This document shows, piece by piece, positions 1 through 12,800 of a DNA stretch of 64,000 bases. The DNA comes from Rhododendron vialii (lineage: Eukaryota > Streptophyta > Magnoliopsida > Ericales > Ericaceae). Both the position numbers and the translations under genes were made by a program. Position 1 is the first letter of the stretch. Each line of letters begins with the position of its first letter. The DNA is taken from assembly GCF_030253575.1 (NCBI RefSeq), contig NC_080560.1, positions 44,056,001-44,120,000 on the forward strand, given 5' to 3'. The notes below the pieces were generated by a model that had not been told where the DNA came from, searched no databases, and saw only the letters and a program-made list of their open reading frames with translations.

Positions 1-3000
1 CCATTATGTCCAGTTTCCTTGTCATCTTCGTCGAATTCCCCTTAGCCCAGGCATTCCCGAATCCCTTTCAAGCAACTTGTCATGCACTCGACCTTGGGTT
101 CTACTATTTTATATTGTTGCAGCAATCAGTCTTCAACAACTGAAATAGCAGCTAATTTTTTGTTTGAATTCTTAACCGCCGAAATCTATCCGACCTTAAT
201 TTATAAGATCTAACTTAGAAGCAGGGAACGGGAAAACCTAAGAAATGTTTTCACGTCCCCATGTGAAAGGGAAGTAGGGAACACGTGGGATTCCATGTCT
301 TTCTTTTGTTAGCAAGCCGTTTTTTTTTTTTGGGTTTCGTTCTGTTCAAAAAAAAGAAAAAGACATGCTGTTTTGCCACTAGAGTTGCTCTCGCCCTCCT
401 GCTTCCAAGATCCCATTGGTTTTTACATGGGCGCACTAAAAGAAAAATCATATTTAATAGCGTGCGAAAAATGCTGGGAAAAGTTAGACACAGGAACGTT
501 GTATTAGTCCCTATTATTAAAAGGTTCGAGCTTTTTACAGCGTTCTTTGACCGCTGTCTTATGGGATGTTTTTAATAGCATTCATCGACTGCTGTATTCT
601 ACAATCTTTTATTAAAAGCGTTCAAAGAACGCTATCTTTGGTATGCTTTTTTTAATAACGTTTTGTGCATGCTGTATGTGTTTGAGATTGTTTTAAATAG
701 CATTTTTGTGATTGCACCCTCATTTAATATTGTTAATCACATTCAACATGGATAGTAAAACAATTTTTTGAGAAAAAAAAAAAAAACTCAAACTACTAAT
801 CTAAAACACTTCAATGCCGCCAAAGTAATTAAACAAATTCATTTATTGGGGTAAATATTCATTACATGAAAGGGTTGCAAAGAGGCTGCTGATTTTGCCA
901 CTCCATTTTTTGTTAACACCACTCCCCTGCAAGTATATTTTTGATGCAAAAATACACTTGCAGTAGAGTGGCGTTAACAAAAAAGGGAGTGGCAAAATTA
1001 TTTCCCTGCAAAAATTACAATGACCTAATTTATACAATACTACCGAGATCTCCAATCGCACAAATGGTAGCCGTGAACAAGCTAACCAAAGTAATGAATT
1101 AATGAAAATTTTCTATATTGCAAACTTGTTTGTCATTCGAGTTGTCTCTTTTTCCTTCCAAAGCCAAGCACTTCGAATTGCTGCAATCTTCTCGATTTCT
1201 TGTGGTACAAAATTTTGGAACAAAAGGTGTAGAATAAGCTGATGATTCATGAAGGTATATTCAAAAGAGGCCTACAAGAAAAGAAAAGAAAAAGATTGCA
1301 TTCAATGAAGATTGAATGAGCCCAAGGATACAATGACCCAAAGAACCAATCCAAAAAACCTGATAAATCCTAAATAACTATGATCACCACTTCCTCAAGT
1401 CCTAACTCAGAACACAAGCTGACTTGTAGCATTGATAAGTCACCACTTAAAGCAAAAATGATAGATATCAAAATTCCATCAGCCCCAGAAATCCAGCAGA
1501 AATACGTAGCATCTCCAATCCTTCCAGCCCTCCCAATCTTAGGAGTTGAGAACAAATGTAACAATGGATAACTCGAATCTATAAAAATAGGAAAATTTGA
1601 GCAGCCTCCTATCAATACCCTTAACCACAATAGATGAGTCTCAATAATAACATCCAACCACAACTATACGCATCAAGCAGAGATCAACTCTTAACCCTCC
1701 AAATATTGGAGTTGAAAAGAGCATTCATAATTCACAATCTACCAAATCTAAGACGAATCAGGAACAATTGGAGACACATCATAATCCTTGACTAAGACTA
1801 CATGGACATCGCCCAAGTCTCCTTTCCTCACCCCCACGTCCCCTTTATCCTATTTGGACTAAACACAATTTGTAACTCCGTATTTTCTTCATTTCAATGG
1901 AACAATGACAATCAAAAAGTTCAGTCACATTACAGATTATCTCTAACTATTTAAATAAATAAAATTAATATAACAAGCTACCCATAATAAAAAAAATCCA
2001 GTCACCTTCACACCTGTAAAAGTTCATGAGTAATTTTTTACTTGCAACAAGATATGAGATAACGTTAGTATCAAAAGTTCTATCGCTCATGTCTAATGTA
2101 TAAGAAGGCATACTAGACAAAATTCCAACACAAATATCAACTAGTAAGATTATAATGGAAGTCTGACCTCCTAGTTATAATAGAGTTTGAGACTTACACA
2201 ACCATTATTTCAAGCAAGAGGCACATCAACATTATCGTCTTATGGATTTGCTCGCCGAGCTTCATATCTATCATTGGGTTTCAATCGGTCATCCTAAGCA
2301 ATTAATTGGCTTAGGATATGGAAGAGGATCGGCACCTTCTTTTGCTCTTTGTCTCCAATCTGCAATTCAACTATACAAGTTGGTTAGGCACCAAAGGATC
2401 ACTGACAAGGCAGTCATCAATCAATCGAACGAATTGAGTTACTAGAACATTACAGTATAGAGAAGTTTCATAAAGCCCATACAAAAAATTTAACCAACTT
2501 ACGAAGAACGAATCGGATAATTATGAGGTGTCAATGTTGCAATCTTACAACTGCACCAAAATGCACATACCTTCCACTTGTCTTTTCCTTCACATTTTTT
2601 TTAACCTAATCTTGACTTTGAGGCTCTCCAAAGTTCATCCATTTTCTGAAAAACAAAGATTAATGAGGCTGAAAGAGCATTGGAAAGAAGAACATATACT
2701 TGCAAAAATTGGTGATCAAAACATATACTTGTAAAATCGAGTAATAGATATGACAAGTTACTTAAATTCTCAATTTCCTGCTACTCAAACCTCAAGCACT
2801 AATAGATCAACAAGAAAAGGCAAACATAAAAAAAGGAAAACCCAATGGCTTAGCAAAAAGCCCAATCCCTCACTAGATTACCTAAAAAAAGAATACAATC
2901 AGGACTTATATAGGGCCATGCCCAAATATGTCATCATGCTCAAAAGGAGTACATACACAATATATGAGCCTAAATTGCACAAACAAATACTAGTTTGTCT

Positions 3001-3660
3001 TGGTCATTCAAACACTTAGACCATACCTGCATAAAGTTTCCCAATGACCTTGCAATTGGTTGCAGAAGCATGGGATGAATAGAACATCACCAGCCCTCTA
3101 CAACAAACATAGAAGAATAATTACTAATAGCCAAAGAACGTAGGAGTAACCTTCACGTCATCACAAATAGTTCTTTAAGACATTAATATCCCTAAACAAT
3201 CATTCTAAGCATTGGTCTTATGGGCCAAATGGTTAGAGCCTATCCATCTAAAGTTGTATTATAGAATGACAAAATAACAAAGAGAAGTCCTTTTTATTAT
3301 ACAAAGATGAAAGGACTATAACATACCAAATTTGTCCAAATGCTCATGGTGCTGCCCATTGCACTAACCTTCTAAACATACATAAACATCAGAAAAATGA
3401 GAAAGTCCCTTTTTTTTCACCTAATCAAAGTGAACTTTAGTATAATCATACTAAATCCTTCCAAAATTGGGAATAGTGTGGAATTTAGGATAATCACTTA
3501 AGATAATGCCCAAGATTGGTGAAGGAAGAAATAATAGGACAGAGGCAAAATATATAATCCTTATTGTAACGTTTTTTACTATTGAAATTCTTTAGTATCT
3601 TAAATTCTTAAACAATACAACTCAAAGAGACAGACATCAACAAGATAAGACTAATGGACT
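1..3660. other. AT-rich left flank, no firm gene
   Basis: No recognisable protein family is encoded here. The longest open stretch (1370-1663, minus) has no family signature. Some minus-strand stretches look like short exons with splice signals, the best at 3027-3097 (see findings). Positions about 490-720 carry repeated, variably inverted words such as AGCGTTC and ACGCTG, which resemble subterminal repeats of CACTA transposons. The sequence was once continuous with what now follows 19286, because the nested retrotransposons sit between. Confidence 0.5.
891..1000. repeat. Short foldback hairpin element
   Basis: Two arms of about 45-50 bases are inverted copies of each other: the left arm begins at TTTTGCCACTCC and the right arm ends at GGAGTGGCAAAA, with a very short loop near 945. 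The arms have a few mismatches. This is the shape of a small MITE or MITE remnant. No convincing target duplication was seen, so the superfamily is not assigned. Confidence 0.65.
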
Positions 3661-3805
3661 TGTCGGAATATTTAAGTAGTTGTTATGAGTCTTGTCCCAC
3701 ATTGGTTAAACAAATCTTGTAATAAGTTATCTCTTAATATAAATAATAGTTATTTGTGTTAGGGTTCATTAACACTGTATACACTTTTTCTCATTTCTGA
3801 CAACA
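3661..3805 (+). repeat. 5' LTR of old copia element
   Basis: This 145-bp repeat begins TG and ends CA and matches the copy at 19142-19286 without gaps and with about 6 substitutions. It carries a TATA-like TATAAATA at 3738-3745, the likely element promoter. Confidence 0.93.
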
Positions 3806-3817
3806 TGGTATCAGAGC
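3806..3817 (+). other. Primer-binding site of old copia
   Basis: TGGTATCAGAGC directly abuts the 5' LTR. This is the usual plant copia site complementary to the 3' end of initiator methionine tRNA, used to prime minus-strand DNA synthesis. Confidence 0.9.
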
Positions 3818-4680
3818 TTAACCTTAACCTACCACCATAGCCACTGCCGCCCTACGCCACCCACCATCACCGCTACCTCCGCCATCATCTTGATGCCAAA
3901 AAAAAAAAAAAAAACCCTAAAACGACCTACCCAAACCCTTTGGAATCCTAAAACAACCTACCCACACTCATCAAAACCCTAAAATGACACTGTTCATTGC
4001 AGCACTGTTCACGTCACTATTCACCGTACTGTTCACGCGACACTGTTCATCGGGTACTGTTCATGCGACACTGTTCATCGGATACTGTTCATTGCGGCAT
4101 CTGTTAACGCCGATCTTGCCATTTTCGATCAGAAACCCCTATTCAATCTGCTTGTCTCTTGGCGATATGATTTAAGGTGATTTTCTGAGATACAATCTGT
4201 TCCTCCTTCGTCCTTGGTTGTGCTAAGTTGTTCTCGATGCGGATTGGTGTTCATGGATGGTCTACGGTACCGTTTAGTTGTGTTGGTTTAGTGTTTGGTT
4301 CAATATTTGTTTGGTGTTGCTGTTGGTATTAGCCTTGAGTTTTTGCACTGGCAGCATAGTAGTTCTTTTTGCGGTCTTTCTTGAGTTGATGATTATTTCG
4401 TTCGTATTGGAGGTTGGTTACTGATTCGTTGTTGGGTTGTTGTTTCTCTCGACTTTGATGCTATCGGATCCTGTTTATTTGGGCCGTCATCTTGTCTTGT
4501 GCGTTGATGATGTTCATTGCTTGGTGATATATTTTATTGCTTATTAGTTGTTCGGTGGTTCTTCGTCGGTTGCTAGATTGGTGGGTTGATTATTTATTGG
4601 TCGGTAGTTGGTGACATATTTGGTTGGTTGATCTATCGATAGTTGACTAGTTGCCTCTCATTGTATGACATATTTTTGCA
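3818..4680 (+). other. Leader of old copia with ACTGTTCA array, gag coding region missing
   Basis: Plant copia elements usually start gag within about 100-200 bases of the primer site. Here about 860 bases show no gag-like reading frame. At about 3988-4095 the word ACTGTTCA (or close variants) recurs some eight times at irregular 11-18 base spacing. The first recognisable gag part, a zinc knuckle, appears only after the ATG at 4681. Either the gag N-terminus was lost or it was replaced by noncoding sequence. Confidence 0.6.
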
Positions 4681-7600
4681 ATGAAATCTGATTCTACTTC
4701 CGCTGTTTCTGGTGCTTTTAATTCTTCATTCAGTCGTGGCCGTAGTTGCGGTCGTGATTCTGGGTATAGTGATCAGGTTTTTGACCATATTTTTGGTGGT
4801 TGTGATTCTAGTCATGGTGATTGTGGCTTTCGTCCTAGGGGCCGCATGTCAGGGGGAGGTGGCCATAGTCGAGGCCGTGTTTTCAAACTGTGTACTCATT
4901 GTGGGGGAACAAATCATACAGTGGAGTATTGCTATGACCTACATGGTTTTCCTCAGGCTCATCGGGTTACTCATTTCAAAGATGTTCGGCAGGTTACTCA
5001 CTCTACTGCTATGGTGACTATTTCTGTGGAGGAGTACCAACGCCTTGTGTCACATCAGACAAGTTCCTCCATTGCTACGCTATCTCAGACAGGTTCTTCT
5101 AGTGCTTGTATTGCATCTTCCCATTTTTCTATTCCTTGGGTTATTGATTCTGGTGCATCTGATCATATGACGGGTACTTTTACTATTTTTTCTGACCATA
5201 AGTCTATTGATAAACCATCTCATGTTACCTTAGCCGATGGGTCTACCACTGATATTATTGGTTTGGGTTCTGTTTCTGTTACTTCCTCTTTAACTTTGAA
5301 TTCCGTATTGCATGTTTCTCGTTTTCCATTAAATCTTATGTCTGTCAGTAAACTTACCAAATCTTTAAATTGCTTTGTCACATTCCTTCCCAATGGTTGT
5401 GTGTTTCAGGATCTCAAGACGGGGCGGAAAATTGGTAGCGGTACTGAACGTGGTGGCCTGTATTACTTTACCGACGATGTTCACCCTAGCTCTGTTGCCC
5501 TACAGTCTTCGGTGTCACCCTATCAATATCATTGTCGTCTTGGTCATCCGTCCCTTCAGAACCTTAAACGGCTAGTACCTTCATGTAGCCGTGTTGATGT
5601 TTTGCCCTGTGAAATCTGTGAGTTTAGTAAACATCATAAAGTGTCTTTTTATCCTAGGGTTGAGAGTCGTGTGTCCCGTCCTTTTCAATTAGTTCATTAT
5701 GATATTTGGGGCCCAATGCGTGTTCCTAATGTTTTTGGCTTCCAATATTATGTTATCTTTGTCGATGATTACTCTCGTGTCACATATCTTTATCTCATGA
5801 AAGAAAGGTCAAAGTTGTCTTTTATTTTTAAATCATTTTATACGGAGATCAAAACTCAGTTTGATACTTGCATTTGTATATTTTGTTCTGACAATGCGGG
5901 TGAATATTTTCATAATTCTCTTTCTAAGTTTTTTGATGATCATGGTATAATTCACCAATCTTCTTGTGCTCGGACTCCACAACAAAATGGAGTTGCCGAA
6001 CGCAAGATTAGGCATTTATTAGAGGTTATGCATGCTCTGCTATTCCAAATGCAAGTTCCTAAGTCTTACTGGAGTTATGCTGTTCTTACAGCATGTTATT
6101 TGATCAATCGCATGCCATCTAGAGTCCTAGGCGGTCAGATACCCCATACGGTTTTATTTCCTGATCGGCCTCTCCACTCATTACCTCTACGAGTGTTCGG
6201 GTGCACCTGTTATGTTCATACTCTTAATCCTGACCGGGACAAACTTGATCCACGGTCAATTCGGTATATTTTCCTGGGATACTCGCGCACTCAGAAAGGG
6301 TATAAGTGTTACTCACTGTCTCTACGTCGTCATTTTATTTGTGCTGATGTCACGTTTAATGAGTCATTACCCTTTTACTGGGGTTACCGTACTCCAGTTG
6401 ACCTTCCTGCTGAGACTGAGCCTGTGTTTCCTATTTGCGTACCATTTGTGCCACCCTTGCAGGTGTATGTTCGTTGGCAGAAAGTATTAACAGCCCCACC
6501 AGTGCCTTCCGCCGCGCCTCCTTCGTCTCAAGATCTAGTTCCACAACCACCTCCACCTCCACCACCGCCACCACCACCTCCACCTCCACCTTTATCATCA
6601 TCTGGTCTTCCTATAGCTCTTCGCAAAGGTATTCAGTCTTGCACTTCTCACCCTATTGATCGTTTTGTGTCTTATGCTCACTTATCGCCGTCCCTTCGTG
6701 CTTTTACTACTTCCGTTTCGTCTATTTTTGTTCCTAACACTGTTCGGGAGGCCTTATCTATTTTCGAGTGGCGGACAGCTATGGAGGTTGAGATGTCTGC
6801 TCTACATGACAGTGGCACTTGGGAGTTGGTTCCTCTTCTGTTAGGAAAGTCTACTGTTGGTTGTAGGTGGGTCTTTACGGTCAAATATCATCCTGATGGG
6901 TCTGTTGAGCGTTACAAAGCTCGTCTTATTGCTAAGGGATATACTCAGACTTATGGTGTTGATTATGCTGAGACTTTTTCTCCAGTTGCCAAGCTTGGTT
7001 CTGTCCGCCTTCTTATCTCCCTTGCAGCCAATCTTGGTTGGCCTTTATTCCAGTTGGATGTTAAAAATGCCTTTCTTCATGGGGATCTCCAGGAGGAAGT
7101 ATATATGGAGCAACCACTTGGGTTTGTTGCTCAGGGGGAGCATAATCAGGTATGTCGTCTTCGCAAAGCACTATATGGTCTTAAACAGTCTCCTCGGGCC
7201 TGGTTTGGCAAGTTCAGTGATGCAGTTTTGAAATTTGGGATGAGTCACTGTCAGTCTGATCATTCGGTTTTCTCTTTCTCATTTGACCGAGGAAAAGTAT
7301 TATTGATTGTTTATGTGGATGATATTATTATTACGGGCGATGATAAAAAAGGTATTGATGAGTTGAAGGTATTTCTGCAGAGTCAGTTTCATACCAAAGA
7401 TCTGGGAAGGTTGCGATAGTTTTTGGGTATTGAGGTTGCACGATCTAAAGATGGCATTAGTTCATCACAGAGAAAATATGTGTTAGATATTCTAGATGAG
7501 GCTGGTTTATTGGGGTCAAAGCCTGTCGATACTCCTATGGATCCTAATGTCAAACTGTGTGTTGATCAGGGGGAGCTGTTTTCTAGCCTTGACCAATATC

Positions 7601-8160
7601 GTCGCTTGGTTGGTAAATTAAACTATCTTACTATTACACGTCCAGATATCTCGTTCGCAGTTAGTATTGTGAGTCAGTTTATGTTTGCTTCTCGTTTTCC
7701 ATAGTGGGAGGCCGTTCTTAGAATTGTAAAGTATCTCAAGGATCATCCAGGACGTGGTTTGTTTTATCGAGCTAATAGTCACTTACGTATTGAGGCTTTT
7801 ACTGACTCTGATTGGGCAGGAGAACCTTCTGATAGGAGATCCACTACAGGATATTGTGTTTTTCTCGGTGGAAACCTTGTCAACTGGAAGAGTAAGAACA
7901 AACAGTGGTTGCACGGTCTAGTGCAGAGGCAGAGTATAGAGCTATGGCTCACACGACATGTGAGATTGTATGGGTGCGATCTTTTCTTGAGGAGATAGGA
8001 TTTAGCGTGCAATTGCCAATTAATATGTATTGTGATAATCAGGCAGCAATTCACATTGCATCCAATCCGGTATTTCATGAGAGGACTAAGCATATTGAAG
8101 TTGATTGTCATCTGGTGCGTGAGAAGTTAGTTGGTGGTGTGATAGCTACTCCCTTCGTGT
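4681..8160 (+). pseudogene. Broken copia polyprotein (gag knuckle, protease, integrase, RT, RNase H)
   Basis: The frame opens at ATG 4681. A CX2CX4HX4C zinc knuckle lies at residues 71-84, the protease motif DSGAS near 156, the GAG-pre-integrase HCRLGHPS near 288, integrase catalytic residues near D341, D404 and E440, a run of about 17 prolines near 621-638, and the RT motif YVDD at 878-881. A TAG at 7417-7419 falls in the conserved FLGIE region, and a second TAG at 7702-7704 lies before WEA of the RNase H linker. A one-base loss near 7897 shifts RNase H to another frame, where AEAEYRAM and ERTKHIEVD follow. The Athila insertion then cuts the frame at 8160. The final residues lie at 19023-19134. 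The UBN2-type gag N-terminus is absent. Confidence 0.92.
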
Positions 8161-9523
8161 TGATAAGCCCTCGATAGTGTAAATAAATGGGCTTATAGAT
8201 CCCTATTTTGTCACTCTCGTGTGCGTAACTTGCTTTAATTAGATGATATTGCGCGGAGTTGGTGTTTTTGGCCCTTACAGGTTAAAAGTGGAAAATAAGG
8301 CATTTTGAATGCCAAGGAAGACAACCCGGAATCATCCAAAGAGCCCAGACCATGTGGCACCCCGCTACCAAGTCCCAAGGATTGTTTAAAGAAGTGTCGA
8401 AGAGTGTTCGGGATGTCAAAGGGGCTGTTGGAGGGAAGAAAACAATTCGGAAGCTTTCTGCCAGCGATGTACCTGTACCGATAAAAGCTGTACCTATACA
8501 TCGCAGACAGATTTGGTTCAAAATGCTGTGAAACAAGCGATGTACCGGTACTAGGTTTTCACGATACCGGTACATCCTGGAAAAAAATCTACTTTTTGTG
8601 CCCGACTTTTGTAACTTTTTAGGGGCATTTAGGACATTTGTAACTCATTTTTAAGGGGCTATAAATACCCCCAGACCTGATTGGAGTAGGTTATCTTTCA
8701 TTTTTGCACTTTCTCTCTCTACCTCCATTAATGGAGCTCCAACCTCTCTCCTCATTCAAGTCTTGAACAAGGTTTTTAGGTGCGATCCATTTACTTTCGG
8801 AGCTTTTGGTCTTCATTAAAGTTGTAAGAAATTTCATTCTCTTCGAGGATCTTGTATTTGTTTCGAATTTACTCAATGTTTGGTATTTTCCTTATGTTTC
8901 CCCTTGCTCATTTCGTTGCCCCTTTCAATATGAGTGAGTAGTGTAGTAAGGTTAGGTTAGGTTGTGGGATGGTTAACATCCCGTAACCAAGGATGTAGCT
9001 TGTTCTTCTCTTGTAAAATCTCATTTTCTAGCTTAAACATGGCTTAGGACTAATTTTATGTACCAAAACTTAGAGGTGTTAATCTTTTTGATCAAATGTA
9101 GGCAATGGCTAAGCTATTTGTCACATTTGATGCTTGGAGCTATGTCCCTCTCTGTGTTTGTTAAAATGAATCAAAAGAGCCCTAGTCATGTTTAACACCG
9201 TTGTTAAGAAGAGAAGAATCGAGTTTATCCTTACGTTATGGGTGTTAATTATCCCTAAACCTAGCCTTTAGTTTAATCTCCAGTTAAAAAGCCGTAGTTA
9301 GGTTAAGTAGCCACTTTCTAAATCGCTCAGTTGGCCGTCTCAACGCCGAACTTTGGTTGGCGGTCCTAATGCTAAAATCTCTACGCAAGCTAATCTCCGA
9401 ACCGAGTTATGGATGCGCTCCCTGTGGATTCGCCCCCGGACTTTCGGGTATTATTATGCTTTCAACCGACCTAGCCCTACGCTTGGGGCATTCTTATTGC
9501 AACGCACTTTAAGGTCGCAAGCA
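8161..9523 (+). repeat. 5' LTR of Athila-type element
   Basis: Begins TGATAAGCCC and ends TCGCAAGCA. It is equal in length to the 3' copy and aligns without gaps. A TATA box (TATAAATA at 8660-8667) sits in a T/G-rich context with a CT-rich stretch about 50 bases downstream, which fits the transcription start region. Internal inverted words around 8470-8575 (for example TGTACCGGTAC) were noticed. Confidence 0.95.
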
Positions 9524-9527
9524 TTTT

Positions 9528-9545
9528 TGGCGCCGTTGCCGGGGA
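9528..9545 (+). other. Primer-binding site of Athila-type element (tRNA-Asp)
   Basis: TGGCGCCGTTGCCGGGGA begins four bases after the 5' LTR. It is complementary to the 3' end of plant tRNA-Asp including CCA, which is a known primer for Athila-related elements. Confidence 0.85.
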
Positions 9546-9841
9546 GCGCTTTCTTTTATAGCTTATTTTGGAGGTTCGCCAATCCATTGTAAGTGTCTCG
9601 TTAATTTTAACTTTGAGTGATTTATACTTAATCTAGCGGATACCTCTAACTTGAGTTTCTCAAACGTGAGGTTTAACGAAGCTAGAGTAAGTACAAATCA
9701 CCTTTTCTTTTATTGTCTTTTCTTATCGAGGCGGCGGCATAGCCCATCGTAGCTGTTGTTAGGAGGTGGCGGCATAGCCCCTCTTGTCTGTTTGCTTTAT
9801 CCTTGTTGGCCATTAACTCTCGAGAAGGGTTTTTAAAGTGT

Positions 9842-12800
9842 ATGCGTGGTGGTCATCATGGTGCCTTTCGGAGCCCGAATTCTAAAAGGCTTCATAGATC
9901 TTTTTCTCCTCCTCGACCCAAAACCCCTCGTCGGGTTCGAGCAAGGACACCACCACCCCAAAGAACTCCTTTTTCTGTAAGAACTCCTCCTCGAGAAAGA
10001 ATGGCCGGAAACGGTGAAGGCGAGATGCCGCCAATTGTGCCCGAAAGGACTATGAGCGACTATTTGAATCCGGCCCGTACTACTCCGTGGCCCACTATAG
10101 TCCTTCCGGCCGCAACCGAGGCGAATACTTTCACCGTTAAAATGCATCACATTAACATGATGCCATCTTTTTATGGCAAAGATAAAGAATGTCCGTACAC
10201 TCATATGCGGGCATTCGAGGAGTTGGTATCCACAATAGTGTCTACGCCCGCTCAGCTTGAGTCCGCAAAGTTAAAACTCTTCCCATTTTCCGTGAAAGAC
10301 AAAGCCAAGATTTGGTTGAATAACATGAGGCCCCAATCCTTGGCAAATTGAGCGGATTTATCAAAGGCTTTCTACATGAAATTTTTTCCCCCACATCTCA
10401 CAAAGGAACTCATGAATCAAATTCAAACTTTCAAACAAAGAGAGGGGGAATCTTTTTATCAATATTGGGAGAGGTACAAGGATTTGCTTAACTCCATCCC
10501 ACATCATGGCTTACCGATTTTTCAAAGAGTCGAGTATTTATTAAAGAGATGCTTTCCAAGATCTCGACTTCTTATGGATAGCATGTGTGTGGGTGGAGTC
10601 ATGGCTAAAACCCCTGATGCGGTGTGGGACTATTTTGAGGAGTTATCTGAAAAAACTCAAAACTGGGATTGCTCGGACCCTTCTGACAAGAACGTGGTTA
10701 ATCCGGTTCCGAGCAATTCCGGTAAATTTCAATTGAATGAGAAAAATGAGCTAGCCCACAAGGTCGCCCAGCTTTCCCGCCAAATTGAAACTTTACAACT
10801 CAACAAAGTTGCTGGGATGGCCTCTGTGGCCAAGGCGAAGGAAATTTGTGTGTTGTGTGAAATTGTAGGTCATGCTACGGGAGATTGCCAAATGCTCCCT
10901 GCCGTCAAGGATATTCTCCAAGGAACCGGGCAAGCGGAGGTCAATGCCGTTAATCAACGGTTTGACCCTTATTCTCAAACTTTCAATCCGGGGTGGAAGA
11001 TGCATCCTAATTTCCGGTGGAGCGATTCTCAACCTCCCGGACCTCCACAAGTTCCACCACCGCAACAACACCAAGCTTTTCGGCCTCCTCAATCTCAAGG
11101 AGCGCCGAGATTCTCTCAACATCAACAACCTCCGGGGTTTGCACCTCCCGGACCTCCTCAAGGGCCAAATCAATTCCAACCTCAAAAGCGGTCCTTGGAG
11201 GATATTATGTCATCTTTCATGCAAAGTCAAACGTCCCTCAACGAGCAAACCACTCAAACGCTCGGGGAAATCAAGAATCAAATGGCAAAGTTGACCAATA
11301 CGGTGGGGATGCTCCAACAAGAAAAGGGGAAACTTCCGACTCAACCCCAAGTGAATCCGCAAGGAACCAATTATGTGGCGAGCTCTTCGGTGCTTAGTCC
11401 CGAGCAAGCCAAGTCTATTACAACATTGCGGAGTGGCAAGGAGATTGTTAAGGCCATTCCTCCAAAGCCTATCAAGCCAAGGGTTACACCCATTGTATCG
11501 CAAGCTCCGGACCTTCTTATTGACTCACCAACCTTGGAGCCCTCTCCCGTTGGTGAGCATCCGGAAAACTCTCAAGCGGAAGAGCCGAAGGCCCCCGTCG
11601 CCAACATTCCGGCTCCTTTTCCCCAACGTTTGAAAGCTCCGGCCCATGCCAATACCAACTCCGAGATCTATGAGCTTTTCAAACAAGTGAGAATCAATAT
11701 CCCGTTGGTGGATGCCGTCAAGCAAATTCCCACGTATGCCAAGTTTCTCAAAGACTTATGCACTCAAAAGCGTAAGTTGAATGTTCAAAAGAAGGTTTTC
11801 TTGACGGAACAAGTGAGTTCTATTATTCAAATCAACGTGGTTCCCAAGTATAAAGATCCGGGTTGTCCAACCATCTCAATTACTATTAGGGACAAGAAGA
11901 TTGAAAAAGCCCTCCTCGATTTGGGGGCTAGTGTGAACTTGCTTCCGTATTCTGTCTATGAACAATTTGGATTGGGGGAGATGAGACCTACGCCGGTGAC
12001 ATTTCAATTGGCCGATAGGAGCATTCGAGTCCCGAGAGGGATGGTGGAGGATGTACTAGTACAAGTGGACAATTTTATCTATCCCGTGGATTTCGTTGTG
12101 TTGGATACTTGCCCCGTACCCACCTCACAAGCATCAACGTCAACTCCGGTCATTCTCGGGCGTCCATTCCTAGTCACGGCCGATGCCGTTATCCATTGCC
12201 GAAGCGGTTTGCTCAACCTTACTTTTGGCAACATGAAGATGGAGGTGAACGTTTTCAATGTCGGGAGCCAAATGGGGGACGATGAGTGCATCCATGAAGT
12301 CAATCTTATTGATTCTTTGGTCCAAGAGCATGTGGACACCTTCTTGTACAAGGATCCATTGGAGGTGTGTCTTACCGCCGAAGAAGAAAATTTTCTTGAC
12401 TCACCGGAGGTGGAGTATTTATGTTCTTTGTTTGACATGGAAGATGTTTGTGGGACGGACGTATGGTCTCCGAAATTTGAAGAGTTGCCTCCTCTTGAGT
12501 GCAAGACCGTTCCCTCGAGCATTCAACCACCAAAACTCGAGTTGAAGGTCCTCCCGGAAACATTGAAATATGCCTTTTTAGGCGAACATGAAACCTACCC
12601 GGTGGTGATCTCCTCATCTCTCAACGGCTCGCAAGAATCCAAACTCCTTGAAATTTTAAAGCGGCATACCAAAGCTATTGGTTGGTCTATCGCGGATATC
12701 AAAGGGATAGATGCTTCAATTTGTTCCCACCACATTGCCCTCGAAGACGATGTCAAACCTTCTCGCCAACCTCAATGCCGGTTGAATCCCATAATGAAAG

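Noticed and set aside
8235-8575. Minus-strand open frames of about 90 codons, repeated at 17734-18074
   Set aside because: They lie entirely inside the two Athila LTRs and are duplicated with them; no family signature.
10793-12617. Several 80-147 codon frames overlapping Athila gag and protease
   Set aside because: Out-of-phase shadows of the long gag-pol frame, which alone carries the family motifs.
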